This document shows positions 21,389 through 33,475 of a DNA stretch of 64,000 nt, piece after piece. The position numbers were made by a program, and so were the translations under genes. The first letter of the stretch is position 1, and each line of letters begins with the position of its first letter. This stretch comes from Ceratobasidium sp. AG-K (taxonomy: Eukaryota; Basidiomycota; Agaricomycetes; Cantharellales; Ceratobasidiaceae), in assembly GCA_037039685.1 (NCBI GenBank), contig JAWNGF010000015.1:511001-575000 (forward strand). The letters run 5' to 3'. The notes beneath the pieces are model-generated. The model was not told the origin of the DNA. It worked only from the letters and a program-made list of their open reading frames with translations, and searched no databases.

Positions 21389-23634
21389 ATGGCTGGTGGG
21401 CGATTCTCATTGTATGATGATGACGGTTGGTCCTAGGGCTTTGAATTATCTCTTTTTGGCTGATATAGAGTCCTTTTGAATATGGATAGATGACACCGGC
21501 AGTACACCTTTTGTACCTGGTGGTTTCCAATCGGTTATGTCAGGTAATACACCGCCCGAGCCAGTTGTGACTGCACCCATTGTCACCCAGCCAAACGAAG
21601 AGAATAGACAGAGCTTGATGGAAGATCCTTCACAGTCGACTACCCAGTTTCCGGCCTCCAGCTGCCCAAACCAAGCCATAGCTCCGGAATCCAGCACTGA
21701 AACTCTTGATGCTCCTCAAAGCAGCTCAGTCGAGGATCACGCCGAACTGCCGACCGATAGAATCATGGGCGAGGGTAAGCAAGTCCGCATATACCTCGTA
21801 GTCGGTACCTTATTCTGTTTGATAAAGATGACTCTCGTATTGGCTCTGGCGTGCCTCCCACTAACTCGACCCTGGATTCACTTGATATCACAGGACTTGG
21901 ATCTGTCGCGGCTCCCATATCAGTTATCCTCGAGGAACCTGAAGAAACTGAGGAACTCCCAGCCGAAGCGCTCCCACATTCCATAATTCAATTTCCTGTG
22001 CTGAACTCACCAAGCACGTCTACTCCTCGGGAGCCTGCCATTGTGATTGACGCGGGTTCGTCAAACATTGAAAGCGAAACTGTTGCTCATCCTGCCGCGA
22101 CTAGAATTAATGGCCAAGGTAAGCAGATTTGTATACACTCGGTGCAACGCGGATGATGAAATGCTTTATAGATCACTTGGGCGATCAGTTCCAAATCACA
22201 ACCCCCGCCCTTATGATAGCCTCGGACGGTGACTCACAGCTGGGAGCCATCATGGCCTCCCCTGTGTCTGTCATTCCAGAGGAGCCTGAAGAGGATTCCG
22301 ATGAGATTATTGTCCATAAAGCTCCAGCACAGATCGCCATAAGGACAGCTGATACAGCGGCCAGCGCCTTTTTTGAGACTGGAGACATCGAGCAGGCCAA
22401 CACGGCAATAGCACATTTTAAAGAGCTGCTCCACACTACCGGAAAGAGTTCCATCCCCGAACTCCCAAAAGCACAACAGGCTGTTGTTGCGGAGAAGCTT
22501 AGCGTTGTCTTGTCTCATCGTTTCGAGCACTTCGGTGACGTCGACGACATTGAACAAGCCGTTGAATTTCAGATGAAAATAGCAGAACTAGCCTTTGAAG
22601 ACGGTTCCGATCCCAATCTCAAGGCCAAAAGTCTCACCGGACTTGGCCGAACTTTGGCTGCTCAATTTGTGCATACAGGGGACCCTGCAGATGCCGAACT
22701 AGCAGTCAACAACATGACTCAGGCTCTTGAGGCTATTCCCGAGGGTGACCCAGCTCGCCCTGTACTCTTGGGGGATTTTGCCAAAGTTAATCTTGCTCGC
22801 TATGCACACTCTGACGATCCGACGCACCTCGAAAAAGCGCTCAATGACTCTCGACAGGCGCTGAACATATTACCGCACGACTCCCCCGAGCGAGCCTCTC
22901 TGTCTAATCTTGTGGGGAAAGCCCTCCTAGCTCAGTGCGAACGATCACCGGACGATGATACCATAGAAGAGGCAGTCCAACTACTAGCACAAGCAGTAGA
23001 GAACACTCCTGTAAAGAGCCCAGAACGCCCCAAAAGGATGCGCAACCATGGCGATGCGCTCCTTGCGCGTTTCAGGAGCCAACATAACGGGAATGACTTG
23101 GAGAGCGCCATCCAAGTACAGCGAGAAGCTTTAGAGCTACTTGATCCCGAGAACGTTTCATATCCAGAAGTCACTGGTAGTCTGGCTACGGCATTCCGCG
23201 TTCGATACAAGGACCTCGGAAATAACATCGAAGACCTGGACAATGCAATTGAGAACTTCAAGACCACCGTCGAGCTCACTCCATTCACGAACCCAGACCA
23301 TCCCCGAATCACTGACCTGCTCGGAAAGTCGTTCGTATCTAAATATCGTAACGAGCGCAAGCTACAATATCTTGACTACGCTATTATGTTGCATAAGCAG
23401 GCGGTGGCGCTTACCCCTCCTGATAGTCGGTACTACGCCAATCGTCTCGAAGCTCTGGGATATGCTTATTCCAAGAGATATCGGACTTACCCTCGTCACC
23501 GCCGTGCAAGCATTGACGCCGACAAGTCGGAAGCCGAGAGAACTCTGAGGGAAGTGATGGGTATAAACCCAACTCGGGCCAGCACCATCCGACGCGAGAT
23601 TGACAAGCTCAACCAAAGGCCAGACTTGGAGTAG
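21389..23634 (+). CDS. TPR repeat protein with duplicated N-terminal exon
   Basis: Likely exons 21389-21425, 21490-21774, 21828-22118 and 22172-23634. The last three are supported by GT-AG sites and phase; the first rests on a short exon and the TATA box, and without it the start would be ATG 21537. The last exon is an array of TPR-like helical repeats with the consensus A..FE..G....AI......AL, as in EQANTAIAHFKELLH, LEKALNDSRQALNI and LESAIQVQREALEL. TPRs are protein-interaction scaffolds. The family often also has a CHAT protease or NTPase domain, which is not seen here. Exons two and three repeat an acidic motif (ISVILEEPEE, VSVIPEEPEE). Confidence 0.8.
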
Positions 23635-24308
23635 GCCACAGCACCGTTTCAGAATATGATAGAATAGTGTTTCCCGGGTCCCACTAATTGTTTAAAATCT
23701 GTGATTATATGCGTCGGCAATGTTTTCTTATAGCCGTAGCCTTGTAATTGTCCCATTTTGCATTCGGTCTAGAGCCCCTGAAGTACAATTGCTGGTCGAG
23801 CATCCCAACCGACATTTTACGTATCAAGTGGGGTGTGGTTTTTACCGGGGAACTTGGGCGGCAGAGCCAGCCGCGACATTTAAGGGCATGAGCCGACATG
23901 GATGTTTTTGCACGCCAATTCGAGGGCGGCGAAATTATATTATCACAGAGCTGATCAGAGGGATTACTTTCGGCACGTGACAGCAATTTGTCAAAGATTG
24001 ATTTCTGATCAGGATCGACCACAAATGCATCGTTTCGATTTGAGCGTTTGTTAACTATACTTAAGCACACCAATCTCCCGGATAGCAGCGTCGTTCAAAT
24101 CTTTCATTCTAGAGATTTCAGGCAAGTGCTCTTATCGGAGTTACTCGACTTCACTGAGACGGTTCCTTTAATGATGTATTTGGATCCTGTTGCTGTGTAA
24201 CATCGTTTCTACTCCCATACACAGATTGTGAATTATCTGCCAGCTTCAAATAAGTCCTCCACACGTTGTAGTACGACCCGTCCACGAACTCATAGATCTT
24301 CACGAATT
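23635..24308. other. Intergenic upstream of K1
   Basis: Low coding signal on both strands; the ORFs at 23720-23980 and 23705-24073 overlap on opposite strands and lack motifs. Confidence 0.4.
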
Positions 24309-25653
24309 ATGCCCGAGAAACACACCAATACCGGTATCACGTCCGCAGGCCCAGAGCAACGCACCCAGGCTGAGGAGCGATGGGTCTCATATCAGCCTTA
24401 CCTACTGTCCAAAGGATATCAATTACGTCCCCGATATCGCCCAGGCTGGATTCCGGCTTGGAAATCCAGTGGAATGAATGTTTTTGACTGCGAGGATAGA
24501 GGGGACACGCCTGTGAGCCTTACTCCGAGCGCATATTCGTGAGCACATTTACCTGACTAATTTGGTTAGGCAATTGGGACCTTGGATGCAACACGGATCA
24601 GGGATAACCGTCAAGTGATCATCAAGTTGGTGGTCCCCTCCTCAGACACTGACGACCGAGAAGGCACAGAAGAGGTTGAAATTTTGGAGAGATTTTCGAA
24701 GAAACCACTCAAGGGCGACCCGCATAACCATGTTGTCCCATGCCTCGAGACTCTACCAGTCCCAGACACCCCGAAAGGCGCCTTTGTTGTTACCCCACTG
24801 CTCAGCAAATACAACAACCCCGAGTTTTGGAATCTTGGGGAAATACACGATTTTATTGAGCAACTGTTCGAGGTTAGTCAATGACTAAGTCTGGACGACT
24901 TACATGTCTAATCCTCTATTTAGGGTCTCGAATTTTTACACAGGCACAATGTTGCACATTGGTATGCTTCCTCGTCTGGAGGTCTTCGTACACATCTCAT
25001 AGATCATTCCCCCTAAATCCAGCGACATCGCATCCGCAACGGTACAAATGGATGGTCAACAGCTGTACTCCGAGCCCTTTCACCCATTCTACCAATCTCG
25101 TGCCTTGGACGGAAAGAGGCCAATCTACCCAAAGTATCTCCGTTCACAACGCTCAGTCCGATACTACTTTGTCGATTTTGGTTACGCAAAGTGGTTTAGG
25201 GACGACAACGAACCACGAACGGTCGTTGGCTGTAAAGCGAGAGAGATTACACCCGAGCAGGAGCAAGGAAACCCGTACGATCCATTCAAAGCTGATGTGT
25301 ATCAGCTCGGAGCTATTATCCGGCGTGACCTGATTCCAGTGAGTTCAAGTAGTGAGCCCCTCATCCGATAACAAACGCATCACTCCACTTAGCGAATACC
25401 CACATTGGCCTTTCTCCTGCCACTTGCTCGAAACATGACACATCCGGACCCGTCTCGTCGCCCGTCACTCGCCAAAGCGCGGCAATGCATGAATACTCAC
25501 TTTGCTGGACTCGAAGGATGGAGAAAACGGTGGCCTATTATTCCACGCAACGTTTCCTTCACGCAAAGGTGTCTGTTTTTCGTTGCTGGGGTAACGGCCG
25601 AGGTAGTAGCCTTATTAAGGAGGCTGGTAGTCCTGCTGGGCTTGCGGAACTGA
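24309..25653 (+). CDS. Kinase-like protein K1 (Asn of catalytic loop replaced by Thr)
   Basis: Exons 24309-24512, 24570-24872, 24924-24961, 25023-25338 and 25393-25653 join in phase to about 373 aa. The N-terminal module is WVSYQPYLLSKGYQLRPRY ... DCEDRGD. The kinase-like domain has VIIKLV (VAIK-type Lys), HNVAHCDIAS (catalytic loop, HCD), VDFGYAKWF (DFG), EITPEQ (APE-like), DPFKADVYQLGAI and DPSRRPSL. A hydrophobic tail follows (CLFFVAGVTAEVVALLRR). No Gly-rich loop is obvious. The Mg-binding Asn found in K2-K4 (ANIMM or PNIMM) is Thr here (ATVQM), so catalysis is doubtful. The gene is convergent with K2 and is the only kinase copy without a divergent S partner. Confidence 0.85.
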
Positions 25654-25898
25654 TATGTTTAGTCATACATTGATTCATCCATGTCAATCAATTACCCGTC
25701 TTGTGAATACAAACCCACACTCACGATAAGCTTAACGCGTTCAGTTAATAGGATTACGTCCCAATCACGCCTATCGTCCGCACTTTAAAACAGTTGCGTG
25801 CACCGGCGGGAATAATGTATTATTACATGGTTTGAATATTCGGGTTCGGGCCAAGCGTTCACTTCAAATAGGCCGTTTCGTTCCAGAAGTACATGCAT

Positions 25899-27234
25899 CT
25901 AGTGTCGACGTAGCAACAATCGTAAAACCTTGCCAAACCAATACTGGAACTCCGCCATAACTCCAATTACTGTCAGCTGTAAGCGATTCTTGAAGCTGGC
26001 ATCATGAGGTATTATGGGCCGGCGATACGACCATCCGCTCAGCCCAACAAAGCTGGAATTCATTGTAGCATGCGCTTTTTCGAGATGTAGTCGATTGGCC
26101 GGGTCTCGTTCGGTCATGCTCCGAGCAAGAGGAAGAAGAAATTGAAGATGTGGAATTTCCTATGGATATGATCTTTATTAGAATTTAGCCAATGATAAGT
26201 AAGAGGGCCCGCCTTGAGGAGATCCCGCCTAATTATGGCTCCGAGTTGAAATATATCTGCTCGGAAGGGATCGTAGGGTTGGTTAAGTTGTTGCTCCGGT
26301 GCCATGACGCGAGCATGGTCAGCTGGAATCAATCGAGGAATATCCGGGTTCTTGAACCACTTGGCATAACCAAGGTCGATATAATAATAACGGACTCCTT
26401 TTTGTGAGCGGATGTATTCCGGATAGATGCGGCGTTTGAGGTCGACGGAGAACTTGCGATGATAAGGATGGAACGGCTCGTTATATAGAACCCCGACGTC
26501 CATCATGATATTAGCCGACGCAATATCACTTTGATAGTTCGGTTAGATGTATAATTCGGATCTTACGTTAGAGGACAATGCTTACCAATGGGCGACGTTA
26601 TTTTTGTGCATATACAAGAGGCCCTGTGTCCTCAACTATGAACCGTGTATTTATGCATAATAAAAGTATACTCACCTCGAATAGCTGTTGCAGAAAATCG
26701 TGCACCTCCGCAAGGTTGTAAAATGGCGGGTACTTATACTTACCCAATAAAGGCATAATAACAAAATATCCCTGGTGGATGCCGGGAATTGGGAACGAGT
26801 CCAAACACGGGACAACGTGGTTGGCTGGGTCATCTTTGAGCTTCGGGGACGAAAAATGTTGCAGGAGATCAAGCTCTTCCAGACCCTCTCTGCCAATTTG
26901 CGAAGGTACCAGCATTTTGATAATCACTTGACGTCCATCAACCACGCGAGTCGCGTCAAGGATGCGTATAGGCTACGAGGATGGTTCGTCAGGTAGCACG
27001 CGCCATAGGATTGAAAGTAAAATTACTAACCATAGAGTCGACACTATCCTCGCAATCGGTAGGGTCGACGTCCGAGCCTTTCCAAGAGGGCACCCAGTTT
27101 GGTTGGTAGCGTGTTCGGAGGCGATATCCCTTGGAAAGTAGGTAGGGCTGGAAAGACACCCATCGTTCTTCGGCCTCGGATCGTTGGTCGGGCGTCGAGA
27201 CAAAGTCGACCTCGTCAAAAGACTTGGTCGTCAT
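25899..27234 (-). CDS. Kinase-like protein K2, partner of S1
   Basis: Exons 27031-27234, 26676-26972, 26586-26623, 26213-26528 and 25899-26159, about 371 aa, with the same lengths as K1 except for exon 2. Motifs: WVSFQPYLLSKGYRLRTRY, VIIKML, NNVAHCDIASANIMM, IDLGYAKWF (DLG instead of DFG), VMAPEQ, DPFRADIFQLGAII and the hydrophobic tail VIGVMAEFQYWFGKVLRLLL. The fourth intron begins with GC (CTCAAG, then GCGGGC) instead of GT. If it is not spliced, the protein would end soon after the kinase core. Head-to-head with S1, ATGs about 577 bp apart. Substrate unknown. Confidence 0.8.
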
Positions 27235-27811
27235 AAGAGTATGTCAGAGCTACTAAGCTACGGGGCCAAGGTTATGAATAAATTAAGTAAGGCAGATGTC
27301 AGGAGTTAGATTGGGCTAGATGTTGCTCGGGATAAGGATTCTGGGATTTGATACGCGTGAATTGACGTTCAAGGTAAGACAAGCGGCGATCTTATATATG
27401 AATTTCTGGCCCAGAGACGTCCAGGAGGGTGTGGGATGAGAGGTGGATACGGGTGACGTGAGGACGGAAGTGCGTCGCTTAAGTCCGAGTGTAACACGTC
27501 CCGTTACAAGTCTGCCCTCTATGTGTCATCCTCTTGTCGTTACACGTACCGAATCGGACATTCTTATTCCTTGGGGTGCCTTTGTTGTAGCTAACCACGA
27601 CGCCCTTCTTTTGTACTGGGTACAGGGCGCAATTGTGTATTTATACTTGACGATCCATATATCTCGGTGAAAGATATAATTGCTAATCGCATATCCCCCT
27701 TAAAGTCCATCCAAAAGAACCGACTGCTTCCAACAGCTTAAACGACCTCGCCTCTATTCATCCTTCTGCTTTCATTGACTCTATATCTTTTCGTTTGCGA
27801 TTATACCTTAA
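27235..27811. promoter_or_regulatory. Shared intergenic promoter region of K2 and S1
   Basis: 577 bp between two divergent start codons. AT-rich TATA-like stretches occur near 27640-27680 and 27780. No gene fits between them (the ORF at 27443-27670 lacks motifs). Treated as a bidirectional promoter region by position only. Confidence 0.4.
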
Positions 27812-29123
27812 ATGAACAAGTTTGTCGAACTCTTTGATCTGGGAAATGTTTGGGGAAAGGCAACCATCAAGCTTGTTGACGGCAACAGCACTGTGGTCCT
27901 AATCAAGAGGATAGACGATATGTTAGCAGAGTCCAAAGAGATGTTCGAGGATCACAAAGCGATTATACCAGCCGGTTCTCAGAACAGCTTTATAATTAGG
28001 TACCGTCGGTAAGTGTTTGATAGTCACTACACACCTCTCACCGAGCTAACATCCCTGCCTGTATCAGCTTGAAAACAGAGGCTGTCAAGTTAAAACAACA
28101 ATTACGCGCCGGCGAAAAACCAGGAAGCTCCGCTCGTTCCAATGATACAAAGGACCTCAACCAAAAGGCTGAAATGCTGTATGATTCAGTAGAAACGTAT
28201 CACGAGGACATGCTGGCAAGTACGTTGAATATGCCTTGCGAGCAACACCGCTGAGGTCCTCTTTTCTTAGCAAGCGAGTCAGCGAGCTCAGCAGAAGGAG
28301 CACGACGACCTATTCGCGGACCTCGATTACGATCAGCCTGCCCCAAGTACTCCAATGCAAGAGGACCGGGCTTCGGTAACGTTGCAAGGCACGCAGAGCT
28401 CTATATTGGGTAGGTATTTCCTGCTTTTCGTCCGGACGTGTGATCTTACCCACCTCTCCATACCCACCTGACTAATTCGTTTAAGAGTCGGACACGTCCC
28501 CGTTAGGTTAGTCATTTGCTGACCGTTCATCCTTCGTTAATCTCAAACATTTTCCCACAGCCTCCTCGCACATTCGAACGTTAGCCAACCTTGGTCTAGA
28601 CGCCCCATCCCTTCCTGTAGAAGAAAGTGAAAAGACTTATCGGCTGGCCCTGTACCTTGAAACTGGGGACGATCAAGTACTTTTAATGGGTAAGTTTGTG
28701 ATTGCTCAAGTAGGCCCGCGCAGGGTTAACAGGGATCTTCTATAACAGACTCTGAGCCTATGAACCTAGCACAGAACGAGAGCGAAGCTGGTAAGTCTGA
28801 TCATCTATTCCAATCCACATGTACCAAGCTCAAGCTGTGACCTGTTTACAGCTGAAGCGCGCGTACGATTGTTGACAATGATGTCTAAAGGTTTACATGT
28901 ATTGAGAACGCGAAGTCTCCAAAGGTGCACTTCCCTTGCGCTTTTGACTTGACTGGCGCACGCTGACTTGTATTGAACTAGCATCGACGGGAAAAGTAAC
29001 TGCACTGAGGACGACAAGCAGTGGGTGGACTCCGTCGCTCGCAAGATGTCGATGATGGGCTTGGGGATGGGAGTAATCAGCTCGGTGCCGGCCCCTGCTA
29101 CCGCGCAGACAAGCCATACCTAA
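27812..29123 (+). CDS. S1: uncharacterised small multi-exon helical protein
   Basis: Exon 1 is 27812-28008 (WGKATIKLVDG, IKRIDDMLAESKEMFEDHK, ending RYRR) and exon 2 is 28068-28219 (charged helix). Exon 3 is likely 28275-28409 (QRAQQKEHDDLFADLDYD). Small exons follow, with EKTYRLALYLETGDDQVLL before about 28688, then NLAQNESEA, then RLLTMMSKA, and a last exon to TAA at 29121-29123. Introns are 50-90 bp GT-AG. S2 and S3 share exon order, the exon-1 end Y/H-RR at an intron, and the (T/L)YR..L..E exon end. The sequence is charged and coiled-coil-like, without signal peptide or membrane segment. Family not recognised. A Gln/Asp/Pro-rich middle is probably disordered. Confidence 0.65.
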
Positions 29124-30680
29124 ACACATCTCGTTACAATCGCAATTCCTCTCGGGCTTACGGTATCTGTTCCGTTATCACCGCCAACATTTAACGCTAT
29201 TGGCATCCTACCGCATCCCACTCTACTATTTCCCATCTACCCTTATTTTATCCTCGACTTCACCTCTATATCACATATTCCAAAACACTCTGAAAAAATT
29301 TCGGTTACAGTATGCCCATACCCAAGATGTTGGGAAATTAGATCCCCCCCCCCCCGACAGTTAATGAATCATTCGAACAAGGTCGTATTTGTGTGCCGAA
29401 GGCGAAAAATGCCAAGATTAAGAAATGGGTGTACATCTCGGTGGTTGAGCAAATGAACATGGCCTCTTCACGCCATCAGAGCTCAAGCACAAAGGCAATG
29501 TGGCGCCGCCTAACAATTTGCCTTTGTTGGAGCAGAGTGGAAAAAATATTCACAGTTTGCCCTGTCATTACTGTTCACGAGCTCCTTCAACGCTCAAGCC
29601 AATCGGGGCTTGACTATGTGCGAAGTGACAACGCTGTTGTCAAACTAGGCGTTGACAAAGCGTTCTGTGTAGGGCTGGTGATGGTTGATAATAATAAGAT
29701 AATTTGTGATAGATCGGATCGTGATTGAATACTATCGGATTCTGTGGAGCCGTTAGCTTCTATTCTATTCTTATCATTTTTCGACCATCCTATTGTATTT
29801 AATGAGTTCTATTTAATTACATTCAAGATATGAGGTCTGGAAGGCGAAACACCAGACCCATCAGGAAACTATATCTAGCGAGTTGTAGTGGAACAAACGG
29901 GCTGAGCCAACATGCTAATACACTCACATGCCAAGAGCTCACCCCGAAACAACGGGAATTCGGCGGAGGCTCTCGTGGTTGTAATGTGCGATAAATCACG
30001 AGCAAAGCTGCTAAGAGTTTAGTGAACCGTCTTTTTACTCATGTAAGCTTTGTATCCGTCTCTTGAAAGCCGTTAGAGCTACCCAACTAGCCCAGTACAA
30101 CACGAGAAGGGGGATTCTTGCAGTTATACGGAAACGAATGGAAATGTTTCACCACGAGCAGCCTAGGATCCGTCTTGGAGGCTATCTTGGTGTTTGGTCT
30201 GTCGCATCAAGAACTGACCGAGGTATACAATGATTTGATTTGATTTTATTGGGGGGGGGGGGGGCGTGGGGGTTGTGGGCAGCAACTGATGACAAAGGAC
30301 CCCATATTCGGGCCTGGCGGCCTATCATGACATTATTGTTTGCTTGCTGATAACTAGAAAATTCCACCCCATCACACTCTATCTTGTTGCAAAGTATCAC
30401 AATAACGAGCGTCTATTGAGATAGTATCATATTCCGGTCACCCGCCTATCTTGTGACTTTATTTAATTAGTATCATTATCATTGCCACTGCTAGTTCGGT
30501 GAATTTTCGCATCCATCCAAGTTGGCACGTGCAATTCATTTGTGCCCTTTATCCTCCTCAACCACCACTCTGCGATGCCGTGGAAGACCTTCCTAACTCA
30601 TGACCAACTAAAAATACCATTTCAGGCGCAGAGCCATCCCACTACACTTTCCAAGTAACTTATGTCAACTTCGAACCCGC
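29124..30680. other. Intergenic, homopolymer runs
   Basis: Holds a run of 12 C (29344-29355) and a run of 14 G (30251-30264). The plus ORF at 29393-29728 has no motif. No gene supported. Confidence 0.4.
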
Positions 30681-30689
30681 TGTCTAGCT

Positions 30690-31576
30690 GATCCCGCAGC
30701 CAAGGAGGTGCACGATGGCACTATAACGAAACGAGTTCCGATTCGGTTGAGACGGGCGGCACCGACTCTGTAATGGACCCCGGAGCGCCTCCTCGATGAC
30801 CAATCGTCTCGGGGACTCCAGTAATGCCCAGTCGTTCTGTAAGTTGCTTTCGCTGCTAGTGCACCATTGCTACCTTAGCTGATGCCTATATTCAACGCAC
30901 CTAGTACCCAGTGGGGGAGGTAGTCAAGGAAGGGGCTCGGGGTGTTACTGATCTAAGCAAGGGTCTTGGAGTGGGGATCTCACAGTCCAGTTCAACTGAC
31001 CTCCATCGTCTTCACGCCCAGGGCGTTCCGTGAGTCCAATAGTCCGTATGGCCCACTTGTTGTTTACTGTCTGGAAGCCAGTAAACACTGACGGCCCGGC
31101 CACAACGCACCGCCAGTATACCAGCCGCTCTTATATGTTCTAACGCTCGGTTTCTCCTCCTCGATCACCCTGGCTCCCAGGACCAGTGCCCTTCATTTAG
31201 CACTTGGCTGCTTAAGACGCGCCGTAATGGCTTTTACGGGACTCAGGAGCGAACCACTGTTTGACTAGTCTTCAGTACGATTCTTGGCCGGTTGTTCGAT
31301 AACCAGTACCCTATGCTAGATTCTTTCTTCAATATCCCAGCAGCGCGCTATCGTAGTCTCAAGGAATACTACATCGCCATCCCACGCAAAAACGTTCATG
31401 AACATCGGTCAAAGGCAGGATGAGTGAGCTGCACATTTGGTTAGTGACGGGTAATTTGCCCCTTATGGGCGTGTGATTTACGCATTTTGTGCTCCCAGTT
31501 TGTCCAAACATGTTGGCTGGTCAGAAATGCCTACCGAAAACAGGAAACAAGAATGTTGTGATAATGATCCTTCGGG
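30690..31576 (+). pseudogene. Unrecognised multi-exon gene relic
   Basis: Too broken for long ORFs, but coding-like islands line up with splice sites. An exon ends at 30838 (before GTAAGT), an exon spans 30905-31029 (YPVGEVVKEGARGVTDLSKG and on), and another starts at 31117 (IPAALICSNARFLLLDHPG) and runs open to TGA 31262-31264. An island at about 31276-31420 reads LGRLFDNQYPMLDSFFNIPA, and one at 31499-31576 reads LSKHVGWSEMPTENRKQECC. Intron sizes (66 and 87 bp) match neighbouring genes. An in-frame TGA at 30797-30799 follows CGA, and the join after 31260 is unclear, so decay is likely. No family recognised. Confidence 0.4.
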
Positions 31577-32859
31577 GTGAGTGCTGGGGTCATACACTGG
31601 CAACAGGAGCAGGGCAAGAAGCGTGCGGTAGCCTCAACCCTGTATACAACTAATTGAGTATAACATGCACGTCAAAAATCAAGTATACAAATGAGGCGGA
31701 CAGAAGCAAGGCTACGAGGCTGTAGGGAATCCAGTAGTCGGGGTAACTTTTGTAACATTGCTCGAGACGCAAAACATTCGCTTGTTATCCTCGGACGTTT
31801 TCGTCATCTTGTCTCGATCAAATATGCATAATGGGTTTCCTCCTCATGGCCGAGACCTCATGCTCACAACTAAGCGTGCGCCGGTGAGGAATCTGGGTTC
31901 TAGTCGACCTTGTAACGGGCAGCTGGCTCCAGTTGGCGGAAATGAATTGGTGACGGCGCTTCACCTCTCAATGTGACATTTTGATTGTCATCCTGGATTG
32001 CACGATTTTGATTTGCTCCACCACCCGCCGGTAGCCTACCCTCTAGTCTTATTAAATAAACTCAATCGCAAACTCAACGCTATGTTGATTCTATTATCAT
32101 CGATGAACACCCGGCCACTTCTCAATTCTATATTTCCCACAATCTTACTCGGCAACCCAGTCCAATTGACTCTAAACAAGCAAACAGACTGAGGACCGAG
32201 GAAGCTAGAAGCCAGAAAGCGCTCGAGGCCTGTTCGCTGTATGGCAACGCTGTTGTCAACGTCTGAGTTATTCGCATCCTCAGTGAGCATTGATCATTCG
32301 CAAGCGCGTTAATGTTTTGCCGCTGCCAATCGCCACCCTCGTGGAACAGTGCAGAATCGACGTCGTCCATGTGTAGTGAGGCAGTGCCAAGTGGGTTTCG
32401 ATGTACAAATGAACCGGCGGTCGCTCGCAGAGCGCCAGTGGAAACATGCTCACTCTACCATCCCGCGTCATGCTTCGATGTTTGCGCGGGAGGTCAACAC
32501 GCCCACCAGGAAACGCGCCCCGATCCTACGGGTTAGCAGACCCATCGTCAGTTCCGGTCGCTCGATAGGACAAGTTGTTACTATCTTCGAACATCCATAA
32601 CCCGTCTCGTGATTGATGGATACTGACACTCAGTCTGACGCTCCGAGCTAACCGTCGTCGATATGCCTTCCTAGTTACCGATTGATATGATGTGGATGTT
32701 ATAGGGGGAGTGGACGCTCGATAAGGACAATGTTGGATTATTGGGAACTGGTGCAAGCATGTGGGTTGATCACTCTGCGGTCCTCGTGCAAACCGAGGCA
32801 AGGTCTGTTAAGTTGAGTCATGTTTATAGCTCACTCGTCGAACGCTAATACAGTAGACA
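31577..32859. other. Intergenic, no supported gene
   Basis: Short overlapping ORFs on both strands (31758-32600) lack motifs, splice support or paralogs. Confidence 0.35.
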
Positions 32860-33475
32860 AAAATTCTCAGCATCCCGCCATCCTCGACAACCCGTTTTCC
32901 ATTGTCGATACAGCAGCCCATCCTCTCACCCCCTCCACCTTGCCAACCGATACCGCACAACCTTAAACGCTAGTTCCCCAACCCCCGCTTACCTGGGTCT
33001 CAAGGACGATCTCCCTGGTGGAACGCCTCGCCATCTAGGGAGCAGCGGAATCTGACGCTAACGGTTAGGCATTTGTGTTAGATTGGCGGAGCGAAACATT
33101 CGCTGCGAGGGGGAGAGGGATGTAGCGGCAGAAGCTAGGTACGAGCTGCACTTGCTGCGCCTTCCGAGCAGTCATTGACCTGTTGTTTTATCGTCTAGTA
33201 CTGACTAGTTGAGGCCGGTGTCCCATTCTCATTTCATGTCGAAATCCTCGTGTACAAGCCAAGGCTCGATCGGCGAGACTATGAATTTCGTGCGCGCCTG
33301 GTTGACAACCCGATCTGTACCCAACTGCAGTCTGCAGTCTGAATTCGACCAATCAAGAGCCTACGCTATTCAATGAATGGCTACCCCATTGGGCTCGATC
33401 ACTATCCCACCCTAACGATTCAGTACGAGATACTGTAGCTGAGGCACGGTCGAAGAAACAGACCTGGGTACGTTT
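32860..33475 (+). pseudogene. Second unrecognised gene relic with coiled-coil-like segment
   Basis: Coding-like islands in changing frames. About 32870-32965 follows a GTAG-type acceptor and reads HPAILDNPFSIVDTAAHPL. About 32968-33050 reads TPAYLGLKDDLPGGTPRHL. About 33085-33175 reads LAERNIRCEGERDVAAEARY, typical of a coiled coil. About 33240-33345 reads ILVYKPRLDRRDYEFRARLV and ends at a tandem 7-bp duplication (CTGCAGT twice, about 33325). About 33355-33470 reads FNEWLPHWARSLSHPNDSV and on, ending at GTACGT. Frameshifts and stops separate them. No family recognised. Confidence 0.3.

Noticed and set aside
29393..29728. Plus ORF after the poly-C run as a gene
   Set aside because: No motif, no splice or paralog support, located just after the end of S1.
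31758..32600. Overlapping ORFs on both strands
   Set aside because: Mutually exclusive frames of similar length without recognisable features; probably chance.
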